Below, in pieces: positions 55,258-63,871 of a stretch of 64,000 bases of DNA. A program made the position numbers and the translations under genes. The DNA comes from Halocynthiibacter styelae. Its GTDB lineage: Bacteria; Pseudomonadota; Alphaproteobacteria; Rhodobacterales; Rhodobacteraceae. Position 1 is the stretch's first letter; each line of letters starts with the position of its first letter. The notes beneath the pieces are model-generated. The model was not told the origin of the DNA. It was given only the letters and a program-made list of their open reading frames with translations, and ran no database searches. The stretch covers positions 405,307 through 469,306 of the forward strand of contig NZ_JADCKQ010000001.1 of the NCBI RefSeq assembly GCF_016123485.1. Direction: 5' to 3'.

Positions 55258-56507
55258 CGCGCGAATTAGAACTCTTCCTCGACTATGACGGTGAGGTTCG
55301 ACCTGTTGGTCTTCTGCGCTGCACGCCCGCGCGCGGAACCGAGCGCGTCCTCTTTGAATACAACGACGAGTGGCTTGGCCGGGCCGACAGCTTTCCAATC
55401 GACCAGGCGCTTCCCCTGACAGGCGGTGTTTTTCCACCTTCTGCAGGCATGGATATGTTCCCCGTGATAGGTGACACCTCGCCGGACCGATGGGGCCGTC
55501 GCCTGATGCAACGAAGAGAGCGTCGGCTGGCAAAGCGCGAAGAGCGTGCAGCTCGCACACTCTTTGAAACCGATTTTGTCATGGGGGTTTCTGACATCAG
55601 TCGCATTGGCGCGTTGCGATTGCGCTGGTCCGGGCAAGAGGAATTCCAGGCCCCCACCAATGAGGGTGTTCCTGGCCATTTCGCACTTGGCGACCTCCTG
55701 GCCATCACGCAGCGCATCGAGTCTGGAGAGGAAACCGACGAGGACATTCAGATGATCTTCGCACCCGGCGCCTCACTGGGTGGTGCACGTCCCAAATGCT
55801 CTGTTCATGATGTAAATGGACGCCTTTCCATCGCCAAGTTTCCAAAACAGGATGATGACTACTCGGTTGAGCGCTGGGAGGCGATCGCTGCCACGCTGGC
55901 CCGCCAGGCAGGCATCAATATGGCCTCGCACAGCCTTGAGAACGTCAACAGCGTTCCTGTCTTTTTGAGCCACCGTTACGATCGGACCCATGACGGTCAA
56001 CGTGTGCCCTACACATCGGCGATGAGCATGACGCAACATCAGGACGGCGATCACGGCAGCTACCTGGAGATCGTTGACGCAATTTCAACTCATGGGTCAA
56101 ACGCCCGGGAGGATCGGATCGAGCTGTTTCGCAGACTTGTGTTCACCATTCTGGTGAGCAATGTCGATGACCACCTGCGCAACCACGGGTTTCTCTGGGA
56201 TGGCCAAGAAGGCTGGCGCCTGTCACCTGCCTTCGACATCAATCCAACATCTCCTCTGGAAAAGGCCCGCGTTCTGCAGACCAACATCAATTTTGACGAG
56301 GGAACCTGCGATATCAGTCTCGCCCTATCGGTCGCTGAAGAGTTCAGTCTGTCAAACAAGGACGCAAAGCAGATCGTGTCCGAGGTCGGCGACGTCATCT
56401 CCACATGGCAAGCCGTTGCACACCAGCACAACGCTCCTGCGCGAGAGATTGACCATCTGTCCGGCGCCTTTGAGCATGATGACCTCGAAAAGGCCCGAAA
56501 ACTATGA
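55254..56507 (+). CDS. hipA: HipA-like serine/threonine kinase toxin
   Basis: This 417-residue HipA-family kinase phosphorylates a translation factor in characterised homologues. An N-terminal couple-hipA region and the ATP-binding loop PGASLGGARPK with S174 are present. The catalytic VSNVDDHLRNHGFL (D305, D306) and the metal-binding LSPAFDINP (D328) follow. All key residues are present, so it looks active. The target is not predictable. It is translationally coupled to hipB and is the last gene before the island's right end, where toxin-antitoxin pairs often stabilise an element. Confidence 0.92.
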   Translation: MTRELELFLDYDGEVRPVGLLRCTPARGTERVLFEYNDEWLGRADSFPIDQALPLTGGVFPPSAGMDMFPVIGDTSPDRWGRRLMQRRERRLAKREERAARTLFETDFVMGVSDISRIGALRLRWSGQEEFQAPTNEGVPGHFALGDLLAITQRIESGEETDEDIQMIFAPGASLGGARPKCSVHDVNGRLSIAKFPKQDDDYSVERWEAIAATLARQAGINMASHSLENVNSVPVFLSHRYDRTHDGQRVPYTSAMSMTQHQDGDHGSYLEIVDAISTHGSNAREDRIELFRRLVFTILVSNVDDHLRNHGFLWDGQEGWRLSPAFDINPTSPLEKARVLQTNINFDEGTCDISLALSVAEEFSLSNKDAKQIVSEVGDVISTWQAVAHQHNAPAREIDHLSGAFEHDDLEKARKL

Positions 56508-56573
56508 CCGAAAGATGATCCGATTGCCCGCAAGAAATCTTCATACTGAGACGCAGTTTGTCGCAAGAATTGA

Positions 56574-56595
56574 ACCCAAATGCATGAATTTGGGT
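56574..56595. terminator. Hairpin after hipA
   Basis: The 8-bp arms ACCCAAAT / ATTTGGGT with a 6-nt loop lie about 65 bp after the hipA stop. Downstream there is only a pyrimidine-rich CCCTCCTTC. Confidence 0.4.
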
Positions 56596-56663
56596 CCCTC
56601 CTTCATATCAGTGTGTTGATCCGTAACTTGAAGCAATGGACGCTTGTAAATGCGCACATCTTG

Positions 56664-56740
56664 TTGCACAAACCTTTGCACAAACTGGTGTCTGGCAGTC
56701 TCGGCGCTGGATTTTATTGTTTAGTATCAACGCTGTGCAA
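56664..56740. repeat. TTGCACA repeats near attR
   Basis: TTGCACAAA occurs at 56664 and 56676 (12 bp apart), and an inverted TGTGCAA at 56734-56740 sits 9 bp before the attR core. Spacing and sequence match the three copies near attL, so these are candidate arm-type sites of the island 1 integrase or its excisionase. Confidence 0.65.
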
Positions 56741-56748
56741 AATGGCTC

Positions 56749-56770
56749 CGATCCCTACCGCCGGAGCCAA
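56749..56770. repeat. attR core of island 1
   Basis: This is the second, identical copy of the 22-bp sequence at the 3' end of tRNA-Asn. It is not part of a complete tRNA here. Confidence 0.9.
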
Positions 56771-56820
56771 CTTCCTCATAAGCACTTGAAATGCAAGACC
56801 TTATGAGGAAGTTGGTCTTT
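56767..56820 (+). terminator. 16-bp hairpin after attR
   Basis: A perfect 16-bp stem CCAACTTCCTCATAAG / CTTATGAGGAAGTTGG with a 17-nt loop is followed by TCTTT. It overlaps the end of the att core. It resembles a terminator for a tRNA-Asn transcript when the site is empty. Confidence 0.7.
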
Positions 56821-56834
56821 TACTGCGGCACCGC

Positions 56835-56865
56835 AGTGTTCCACCACCTCAGCCAAAGTGTTCCA
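56835..56865 (+). repeat. Two AGTGTTCCA repeats before integrase 2
   Basis: AGTGTTCCA occurs at 56835 and 56857, 22 bp apart, just before the second integrase gene. This suggests binding sites distinct from those of island 1. Confidence 0.45.
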
Positions 56866-56876
56866 TCCGTTTATTG

Positions 56877-58592
56877 ATGAACGGAACGATTATGAACGCG
56901 CAACCTCACCTCTTTAAACGTGGCGACATCTACCAATGGCGGCGTAAAACGCGGAGGTTTTCCACAAAAAACGTCGATATCAAGCTCTCCCTAGGGACGA
57001 CGGATCGCAATCAAGCCCATATCTTAGCTCGGAAAGTAAGCGCTGAGAGTGATCTGATCATGGAACAAATCGTTAGAAACCGTATCCCCCCCGAACATGG
57101 ACGGGCCTTTCTGACGGCTGTGATCCGCAAGGAACGCGCCAAGATCGAACAGCTGCGAATGTTGGCCCGTATCGATAGCCTTGATCCTGCCGATGATGCG
57201 CGTCATGACAATGCGATGGCCGAAGCATGGGATAGGATCGCGACCAGCGGCGTGAAGCACGTCCCTGCCGCCGATATTGATGATCTGGTCCATGACAACA
57301 TTGAATTGATCCGCAAAGATTTGGTCAGTGCTCCGCGCCAGAAAGCCATCAAAGGCGCATTCAAAGATCAAACTGGTGACGATAACCTGTCGGCCATGGA
57401 ATACGCTCAGGTGCTGGATATCTATGTGTCCGGAAAAGCCAAGGCATGGGCTGGTGCCGAAGAAAGAACCCCAGCCGTCCAGTCGATCCAACAAGAAACC
57501 ACAGCCCCTTGTCTGGAGCTGCCATCTTCGAAAATCATTGACGTTGTTAACCGTATGAACGTCATCAAACGTGCTGAAGGTATTGAAGAAAAGACCCTTC
57601 GCCAATACCAAAGTTTTGCGGCGCTGTTCACCATGTTGTCCGGGATTGGTGACATTACCAAGGTCCGACAACCCGATGTGAAAGCCTTCCGCGCAGACCT
57701 CTCAATGATGCCGAAAAGCTGGGGCAAAAGTCCCAAGGATCAAACTGCAACGCGGGATGAGGTCATGGCGAAAGCCGCGACCTTGCCCGCTGACAAGATT
57801 GGGCTTTCTGTCGGCACCATTAATCGCCATCTAGAACATCTCAACCAAATCGCTGATTGGGCACGGGATGAAGGCTTACCGGTTGATCAAAACCTCAAAC
57901 CCGCGAAGTTACGCAAAAAAGAAACCGTCCGCGCCCGTGATAAACGCGCCTCATTCTCTGTCGACCAACTGAAAGCAGTCTTTCGAAACCCTGTCTGGAC
58001 CGGATCAAAATCCGAATACCACCAAACAAAACCCGGACAAGACATCTTCAAAAACGGCATCTACTGGTGCCCCCTGATTGGTGCTTATACAGGTGCGCGA
58101 CGCGAAGAAATCGCAGGGCTTGCACCTTCTGACATCATCGAAGTTGAGGGTATCTGGTGCTTCTCCATTGAGGATTCCGAACTGCGCCGCATCAAGAACC
58201 TATCATCACGTCGTATGATCCCAATCCATTCGCACCTGATTGAATTGGGGTTTCCTGACCATGTCCGGAAAACTGAAAATAACAATCAAAACAGCCTGTT
58301 CCCTAATCTTTATGAAGCGGGAAACAACGCCTTCGGCCGCAAAGTCGGCCGCCGTATGCGTCAAATCATCGATATGGAACTAGGGGTCTATGGCGCAAAA
58401 CTATCTTTCCACAGCCTACGCCACTACGTCCAAAACCACTTAGATCACGAAGGCGTAGACGACAAACTTGTCCGAGATATCATTGGCCATGAGGGCAAGG
58501 ATATTCATGATAAGGTGTACCGGAAATCCGCACAAATCACACAGCTACACGAAGCGATTGAGCGCCTACCCAAATTGCTCAGAAACCGGTGA
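56877..58592 (+). CDS. Tyrosine recombinase (second element)
   Basis: This 571-residue integrase has an N-terminal arm HLFKRGDIYQWRRKTRRF, a core-binding domain and a catalytic domain. The catalytic residues are R408 (TGARREE), H512 and R515 (FHSLRH), H538 (IGHEGKD) and Y548 (DKVYRKS), all present. It differs clearly from the island 1 integrase in the arm region and in length. Start choice between ATG at 56877 and 56892 is open. It begins 107 bp after the att core. Confidence 0.93.
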   Translation: MNGTIMNAQPHLFKRGDIYQWRRKTRRFSTKNVDIKLSLGTTDRNQAHILARKVSAESDLIMEQIVRNRIPPEHGRAFLTAVIRKERAKIEQLRMLARIDSLDPADDARHDNAMAEAWDRIATSGVKHVPAADIDDLVHDNIELIRKDLVSAPRQKAIKGAFKDQTGDDNLSAMEYAQVLDIYVSGKAKAWAGAEERTPAVQSIQQETTAPCLELPSSKIIDVVNRMNVIKRAEGIEEKTLRQYQSFAALFTMLSGIGDITKVRQPDVKAFRADLSMMPKSWGKSPKDQTATRDEVMAKAATLPADKIGLSVGTINRHLEHLNQIADWARDEGLPVDQNLKPAKLRKKETVRARDKRASFSVDQLKAVFRNPVWTGSKSEYHQTKPGQDIFKNGIYWCPLIGAYTGARREEIAGLAPSDIIEVEGIWCFSIEDSELRRIKNLSSRRMIPIHSHLIELGFPDHVRKTENNNQNSLFPNLYEAGNNAFGRKVGRRMRQIIDMELGVYGAKLSFHSLRHYVQNHLDHEGVDDKLVRDIIGHEGKDIHDKVYRKSAQITQLHEAIERLPKLLRNR

Positions 58593-58826
58593 GCTTGGCG
58601 GGACGACAGCATTCGCTGTGCTCCAGACGAACGGCAGAGCTGTGTAGAAGTGTACTTTGCAATGTCGCGAGAACAACCTCTAGCGGCCTTTATGGCTAAT
58701 GTGGTAAAGAGTTGCCCTCAGCTCAGAGTAAGCCGATCTATGAACCGATGCCCCTCAATTTCTGCAGAAATTGAGGGGAATTCTTGTGTATAGAACAGCT
58801 TTTCAGCTATCAAAGTTAGCCAACCT

Positions 58827-60518
58827 CTAATATTTAGCCTGCCCCCATTCAGAATGGATAAATTCCACGATTTTTTGTCTCCGACACTCAACATCTTTTT
58901 CTGTCCATTCAGGATTGCCTTGGATTTCCTTCCCAGCGTCGATGGTACCACGCAATCCAGACTCAATATATTTTGTCGCTTTTTCTTTGGGCGGCTTACC
59001 TCCAAGAGATGAATTAACCTTCGGAGGGAGCATCGCTAGGTTTCCAATATCATGTATGTCTGATCGGCCACTTTTTTGCGGAGCTATGTGTTCAATGGAA
59101 AATTCGGCTTTATCTGCCCAAATTTTATTCCACTGAATACTGTTAATCCCTTCGCCGGCTGCATGCGCAAGATGCTCGTCATACCTGTACAAAATGTACC
59201 TTAATTCTTCCGTCCAACCATTATAGCAGTTATCCCAATATTCGTCGTCGGAGGAAAGCTCGTCAATAGAATAACCTTCCCCAAGCGCTTGAATAGAAGT
59301 CAAAATTTCTTCGGCGGTCAATTCTCCCTTATAGACGTCAAAACCCAATCGAACAAACCCACCTACTTCACTACGCGCATCAGCACCGCCTAGGACAAAA
59401 ATGCGAAAGGTAGCGCGCTCCCATGCCTTGAGAAGGGCCTGCTCGTCTTTGTCGTCGAACTTACGAAGGAGGATAGCAGTCGCTAGAAACCTTGCGTGCC
59501 GGATTGTTGTAATGGCGTTAAGGCGGGGATCGTCGTGCAATTGCCGAACAACCCGAGCGATTTTTTTCATCCCTTCTGCGCAACTGATTAGGGTCTTAAT
59601 TTTTTTTCCGGCAAAATTTCGTAATTCTTGCGAAGCCTTCTCCTCACTCAAAATCTTATTTGGAGAAGTTCCGCTCTTTGCAAATGTCCCAGCAAACCTA
59701 AGAGCCTCATTCCCAAGGTCTTCCCTTAAACCGAGAGTTTTATAAATTTCCTTCCAAATTGTGTGCATTTCATGAAGGCCATCTTCTTGACCTTTTTTGT
59801 CAATTGTGTGTTCAAAAATCGAGGCCATTAATTGGCTCTTGGTCTTGTCTATCCATTTGACATCGAGGCCTCGGCTGTTCAGCACTTCGAAGACGCGATA
59901 AACTATCGCTTCATCGTCTATCTCATGAAAAATCATAGAAAGGCGGTTGCGAATAATTCCAAGAAGGCTGACGAGGTCGCCAAAACTTTCGTCTTGTTGC
60001 CATGCTTCAACGAATTGCGCACACTCTTTTGCCGCATCGATCAAGTTCTTGTCTGCTGCCGTTGAGCTTTCTTCTTCGCTTATTACACCTGTTTGAATGT
60101 ACTCTTTGAAGACAGAACTACTGTCATGATTAGTTTGAAGCAGTATCATTTCGTGGTCGTCGCTTTTAACGAGGAGATCAGACAAGCTAGCCTTTGCTTT
60201 ACTGGCGTGCTTGTCATCTTCGGACAAAGCCATTTCAATCGCTTTTAGCAAAATGACAATAGTGGTAACCCGCTGCTGGCCATCAACTAACTCTACAACC
60301 TTATATTCGTCCGCGCCAATAGCTTTGGTGTCACGAGACAGCGCGACAATTGTTGCCATAAAGTGCTCGTTTTCAGATTTGTGTGCCTCTCGAATATCTT
60401 CGAATAAGTCTTGTCGTTGTTTTTTTTGCCACGAGTATGCGCGTTGGTATTCGGGAATACGAAAAAGTCGACCATCAAGAAGTTTTGCCACGGTCAAGTG
60501 CATCGGATTAAGTTGCAA
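58827..60518 (-). CDS. DUF262-DUF1524 protein, GmrSD-like restriction nuclease
   Basis: This 563-residue protein joins a DUF262 domain (IPEYQRAYSW at 21-30, DGQQR at 79-83) with a C-terminal DUF1524 HNH-type domain (EHIAPQ around His477, IGNLAMLPPKVNSSLGGKPP). In GmrSD the same domains form a type IV enzyme that cuts glucosylated hydroxymethylcytosine DNA. This protein has both in one chain, with the NTPase part first. The start is TTG with AAGGAG upstream. The spectrum of modified DNA it would attack is unknown. Confidence 0.88.
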   Translation of the reverse strand: MQLNPMHLTVAKLLDGRLFRIPEYQRAYSWQKKQRQDLFEDIREAHKSENEHFMATIVALSRDTKAIGADEYKVVELVDGQQRVTTIVILLKAIEMALSEDDKHASKAKASLSDLLVKSDDHEMILLQTNHDSSSVFKEYIQTGVISEEESSTAADKNLIDAAKECAQFVEAWQQDESFGDLVSLLGIIRNRLSMIFHEIDDEAIVYRVFEVLNSRGLDVKWIDKTKSQLMASIFEHTIDKKGQEDGLHEMHTIWKEIYKTLGLREDLGNEALRFAGTFAKSGTSPNKILSEEKASQELRNFAGKKIKTLISCAEGMKKIARVVRQLHDDPRLNAITTIRHARFLATAILLRKFDDKDEQALLKAWERATFRIFVLGGADARSEVGGFVRLGFDVYKGELTAEEILTSIQALGEGYSIDELSSDDEYWDNCYNGWTEELRYILYRYDEHLAHAAGEGINSIQWNKIWADKAEFSIEHIAPQKSGRSDIHDIGNLAMLPPKVNSSLGGKPPKEKATKYIESGLRGTIDAGKEIQGNPEWTEKDVECRRQKIVEFIHSEWGQAKY

Positions 60519-60948
60519 GAATTTCTCCTTAGAGTGTATTGCTAATAGTCATGAAGTTTCCCATTAGTAGTGGGAAATGCAACAGGCAAAGCAACGGCCG
60601 CCATAAAAACGAGGCGAAAACCTTTTGTGGTTGGAAATATAGGTATGAGTAATGCTCTCTACCACACCATACCAAATTAGCTGTGGCATTCATAGCTAAG
60701 GTCCGCTGTCGATCGTTCGCGTCAAACATATTCCCCCTCTCAGCCGCACTCAATCTGGGTTTCCAAAAGGGCGAAGCGGCCTTGGCTTGGGGTTTCAAAA
60801 GGGGGCAGCGTGCCCCTTTGCCGGAGAGACGTAACGCAGTTACGACTAGTAGGTTATAAATCAAAGATATTATGATCTTACAAAACCGATTTTGTACTTT
60901 CACGAACCTCAACGACAATGGTGGCACCGAACAATCAGGAGCCAAACC
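60519..60948. other. Intergenic region with candidate oriT
   Basis: This region lies between the GmrSD-like gene and the relaxase, which are divergent. Apart from the hairpins described as candidate oriT I see no gene. Confidence 0.5.
60798..60856. other. Candidate origin of transfer
   Basis: Two inverted repeats, AAAGGGG...CCCCTTT (60798-60819) and CGTAAC-GCA-GTTACG (60830-60844), are followed by TAGTAGGTTA at 60847-60856. This resembles the pMV158-type MobV nick sequence TAGTGTG/TTA in 8 of 10 positions (from memory). It lies 92 bp before the relaxase start. Suggestive only. Confidence 0.4.
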
Positions 60949-62070
60949 ATGTCCGAAACCGAGCAGTCAAAAGCGATCTCAATCCGTGTAAAGCACGCCC
61001 ACCGATCCAGATACAAGAACCAACGCCGCCACGACCTGCGGGTTGGTCATCAACCGGGATATGTTGATGGTGACCGTGCAGGCCTGAACCGTGTGATTCT
61101 GGATCTCCCGATGCCCGCCGAAATCACCAAACGGGCAAAGGCTCTGCGCGAAAGAACAAATCCAAGCCGTGCCATGCGAGCTGACGCCGCAGTCGCCACC
61201 ATCGGCATCATTACATTTGGCCATGCCGCCAAACCAATCTTTGAAGCACTGACACCGGAGGAGCAAGACGCCGCCTATCTTGAGGTGGCCGAGCGTATTG
61301 CTGATGAATACGGAACCACCCTGCGCGGACTGGTTGTGCATGCGGATGAAACCGCGCCGCATGCACATGTTGTTTGGGATTGCCGTGATCATGACGGTGT
61401 GCCGATGTCGCACGTCATGAAAGGATCGCGGCTTCAGGATATTGCTGCCGAAGTGATCGCACAACATGCGCCAGACATCGTGCGCGGTGTTCGCAAATCG
61501 ACGCGCATCGCCCGTGGCGACAAGCCCAGTCAGATTTACAATCGTTCGGTACAGCAGCTACACCAAGAATTACCGTTTGAGGTCGCAGCCAAAGAACAAG
61601 AGTTGGAAAAGCTGAATGATCGTGTCGATGAAATGCAGGCCCGTGTTGCGAAATTGGAAGCAAAGGAGGCGTTGAATGAAAAGGAAGCCAAGAGACTGGC
61701 GACCTACCGCAACCGCCTTGCAGTGCGCGTAAAGGAATACAGTGAAGCGAAATCGGCGTTGGACGCGAAGACCCAGAGAGCCAAACAACAAGAGGCCGCA
61801 CTAGAGATCAAGGAACATGTCCTCAACACCGCTGAGGACCAGTTAGACGAACGCGAAATCACCATGGAACGCCGTGATGATGAGCTGCAAATACGTGAGG
61901 GGGATATCACCCGACGAGAAAGCATTCTGGACCGCCTAACCGATGATATAGGCAAAATGGTGAACGATATTGCCGACCGCCTTGGCGTTGGAAACTCTCT
62001 TCGCGCCATCCATGATCGCCTGAAATCTGCGCGCAATGAATTGGGGGATGATGGTCCATCACCTGGCTGA
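60949..62070 (+). CDS. MobV (Mob/Pre) relaxase
   Basis: This 373-residue protein begins MSETEQSKAISIRVKHAHRS, with an early NRVILDLP. The relaxase motif HADETAPHAH at 131-140 (HxDExxPHxH) is characteristic of the MobV/Pre family. Residues about 205-345 are a long coiled coil. It nicks oriT and leads transfer of the element. The start at 60949 has CAGGAG nine bases upstream; the longer frame does not. No coupling protein or type IV secretion gene is in view, so transfer would depend on a helper. Confidence 0.85.
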   Translation: MSETEQSKAISIRVKHAHRSRYKNQRRHDLRVGHQPGYVDGDRAGLNRVILDLPMPAEITKRAKALRERTNPSRAMRADAAVATIGIITFGHAAKPIFEALTPEEQDAAYLEVAERIADEYGTTLRGLVVHADETAPHAHVVWDCRDHDGVPMSHVMKGSRLQDIAAEVIAQHAPDIVRGVRKSTRIARGDKPSQIYNRSVQQLHQELPFEVAAKEQELEKLNDRVDEMQARVAKLEAKEALNEKEAKRLATYRNRLAVRVKEYSEAKSALDAKTQRAKQQEAALEIKEHVLNTAEDQLDEREITMERRDDELQIREGDITRRESILDRLTDDIGKMVNDIADRLGVGNSLRAIHDRLKSARNELGDDGPSPG

Positions 62071-62319
62071 ATTAACCTAGTTCGGGTCTAGTGCATATTC
62101 TCAGTTGATCATAGCTGTGGCATCAACAGCGTTACCAACCAGCTTACAAACGCTGTATGTTCGTCGAACTTTTACAGAAGCAAACCTTGGTCAATGTGTT
62201 TAACAAGATCTGCCACTAGGGACCTTTCTGCCTTTGGCATATTCCGGCCCAAAGTCTGATTTTTGGAGCCGGGCTGTTCGACAAACAATTGTTTCAACTT
62301 TGTGAGCGGTATTCGAGCC

Positions 62320-63871
62320 TCAAGTGCCGTTCATACGGTCACTAACTTTTGCGCGCCTCATCGCTGGAACAACTACATTTTCCATTCCATCGGCCATTTC
62401 TGTGTGAAGTTCCCCCATTTTGTTGGCAGACACTGTAAGGTTGGCCACAAGATCTTTCACGGCTTCTTTTCCTTCGCCGTCAGGTACATTTGAATTGAGC
62501 AGAACCATCCGGTTGATTGCGTCAATAATTTTTGTCTGAACCTGCAATGAATTCAACATAACGGCTTGAAAATTATCTTCAACTTGGCTGATGAAGAGCT
62601 CAATCATTGGCTTAGTCGATACCGGCTCAAGTTCACTAATTTGATTGCAAAGCGTCTTCGCTTCGTCAGCCTCTTTGAATAACTCTTTCATTTCGGAAAG
62701 CGCCCGCATTGCGTCATTAATGATTATCTCATTGGTATCAGGATGACCGTCATGGCTCGGAGGATAGCGGTCGGCAATCATATCAGTTTTTTGCTTCACG
62801 CTGTTTATCAGGCGCTGCGCAGCGTTGTCACCTTGGACTGCCGACGGTTGCGGTATTTCCTGTTCGGATGCTGCGCCATGGGTCTGGGTTGAAATGAAGT
62901 TGTCTTGCACACTTCCTTCCTGCGTATCGTCTTGGGTGTAATCGGTGTAGCCGGACGCCAAACAGAGCTTTGCACGTCTAGAGGCCTCCGAAATTTCCTC
63001 TGGTGTCATTGGTTGTTCTAAGCTGTCTCGGTGAGTCGCCACCGTTTCATTACCGTTTATTTCGGCGATGTTCATCCACATGAGGGCTGTAATGCGATCG
63101 CGCGGAACACCACGTCCTGCAAAGTACATTGCACTGAGAGCAGACTGTGCATCAGAAGCACCTTGGATTGCAGCGAGACGGAACCAGCGGACTCCTTCAG
63201 CGTCATCTTTTGTGACGCGATCCCCTTCTGAGTAAAACATACCAAGATAGCTCTGCGCTGCGGCACTGCCCTTGTCTGCGGCTAGCCGGAATAATCGCAG
63301 CGCTTCAGTATCATCTCTAATTACGCCATTACCCTCCGCGTAAATAATAGCGAGCTTGAGCTGTGCAGAACTGTCGCCTTGAAGCGCTAAACTTCGCAAC
63401 TTTTCCAGTCCGATGACAACTTCATCCGCTTCACTCGTGGTGAAGCCATCTTGCGGTCCCCCCGCCATCGCATCGTCTGGGGCAAGCTTCCAAAGCTTGA
63501 CAATTTCTTCAGAAACAGCGGCCTGCTGTTCTGTAAAGGATGAACCATGATGTTCCATCGCTCCAGCGAAATACACAAGGTTCTGAAAGGTATCACCACC
63601 TTGGAGAAGATTCTGTATATAAGCCTGTGGCACACCATCCCGCATGGCCATTTGCTGGATCACTTTCATAAAAATATCGTTCTCATCTTCGTCACCAGCC
63701 CAAGATGGAACTCTTTTCTCATCCACGACAAGTGACTTGCGAGCAGCATGTATATTGGCGTCGTGGATGCGTACTCTAGCGGTTAAATAGCTCTTCAAGA
63801 CGGAAAACGCGACATATGCAATTATCGAGATGCCCGCTGTAGGCCAGGCTAAGACAAGTGCTATTAGAAAC
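62320..63871 (-). pseudogene. Sel1-repeat membrane protein, 5' end cut off by IS3
   Basis: The open frame of 517 codons, from the IS boundary to the stop, has a hydrophobic N-terminal helix (FLIALVLAWPTAGISIIAYV). It also has three Sel1 repeats (LKLAIIYAEGNGV, SYLGMFYSEGDRV, SALSAMYFAGRGV) and a long charged C-terminal half. No ATG or GTG starts the helix. An in-frame stop lies beyond at 63901, and an IS end begins at 63872. The N-terminus is therefore lost. TTG at 63798 could allow a shortened protein without the membrane helix. Sel1 repeats mediate protein contacts; the role in this element is unknown. Confidence 0.65.

Larger units (their letters stand above)
34103..56770. mobile_element. 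Genomic island 1 integrated at tRNA-Asn
   Basis: The island is bounded by exact 22-bp direct repeats (34103-34124 and 56749-56770) that include the tRNA-Asn 3' end. It has a tyrosine recombinase immediately inside the tRNA end. Contents: integrase, unknown protein, three-gene recombinase cassette, six-reading-frame type III-like operon, duplicated 685-residue protein and HipBA. No conjugation genes were seen. Confidence 0.88.
56508..56876. other. Right end of island 1 and start of element 2
   Basis: This stretch contains a hairpin after hipA (56574-56595), phased TTGCACA sites, the attR core, a 16-bp stem, and two AGTGTTCCA repeats. No gene is supported. Confidence 0.7.
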
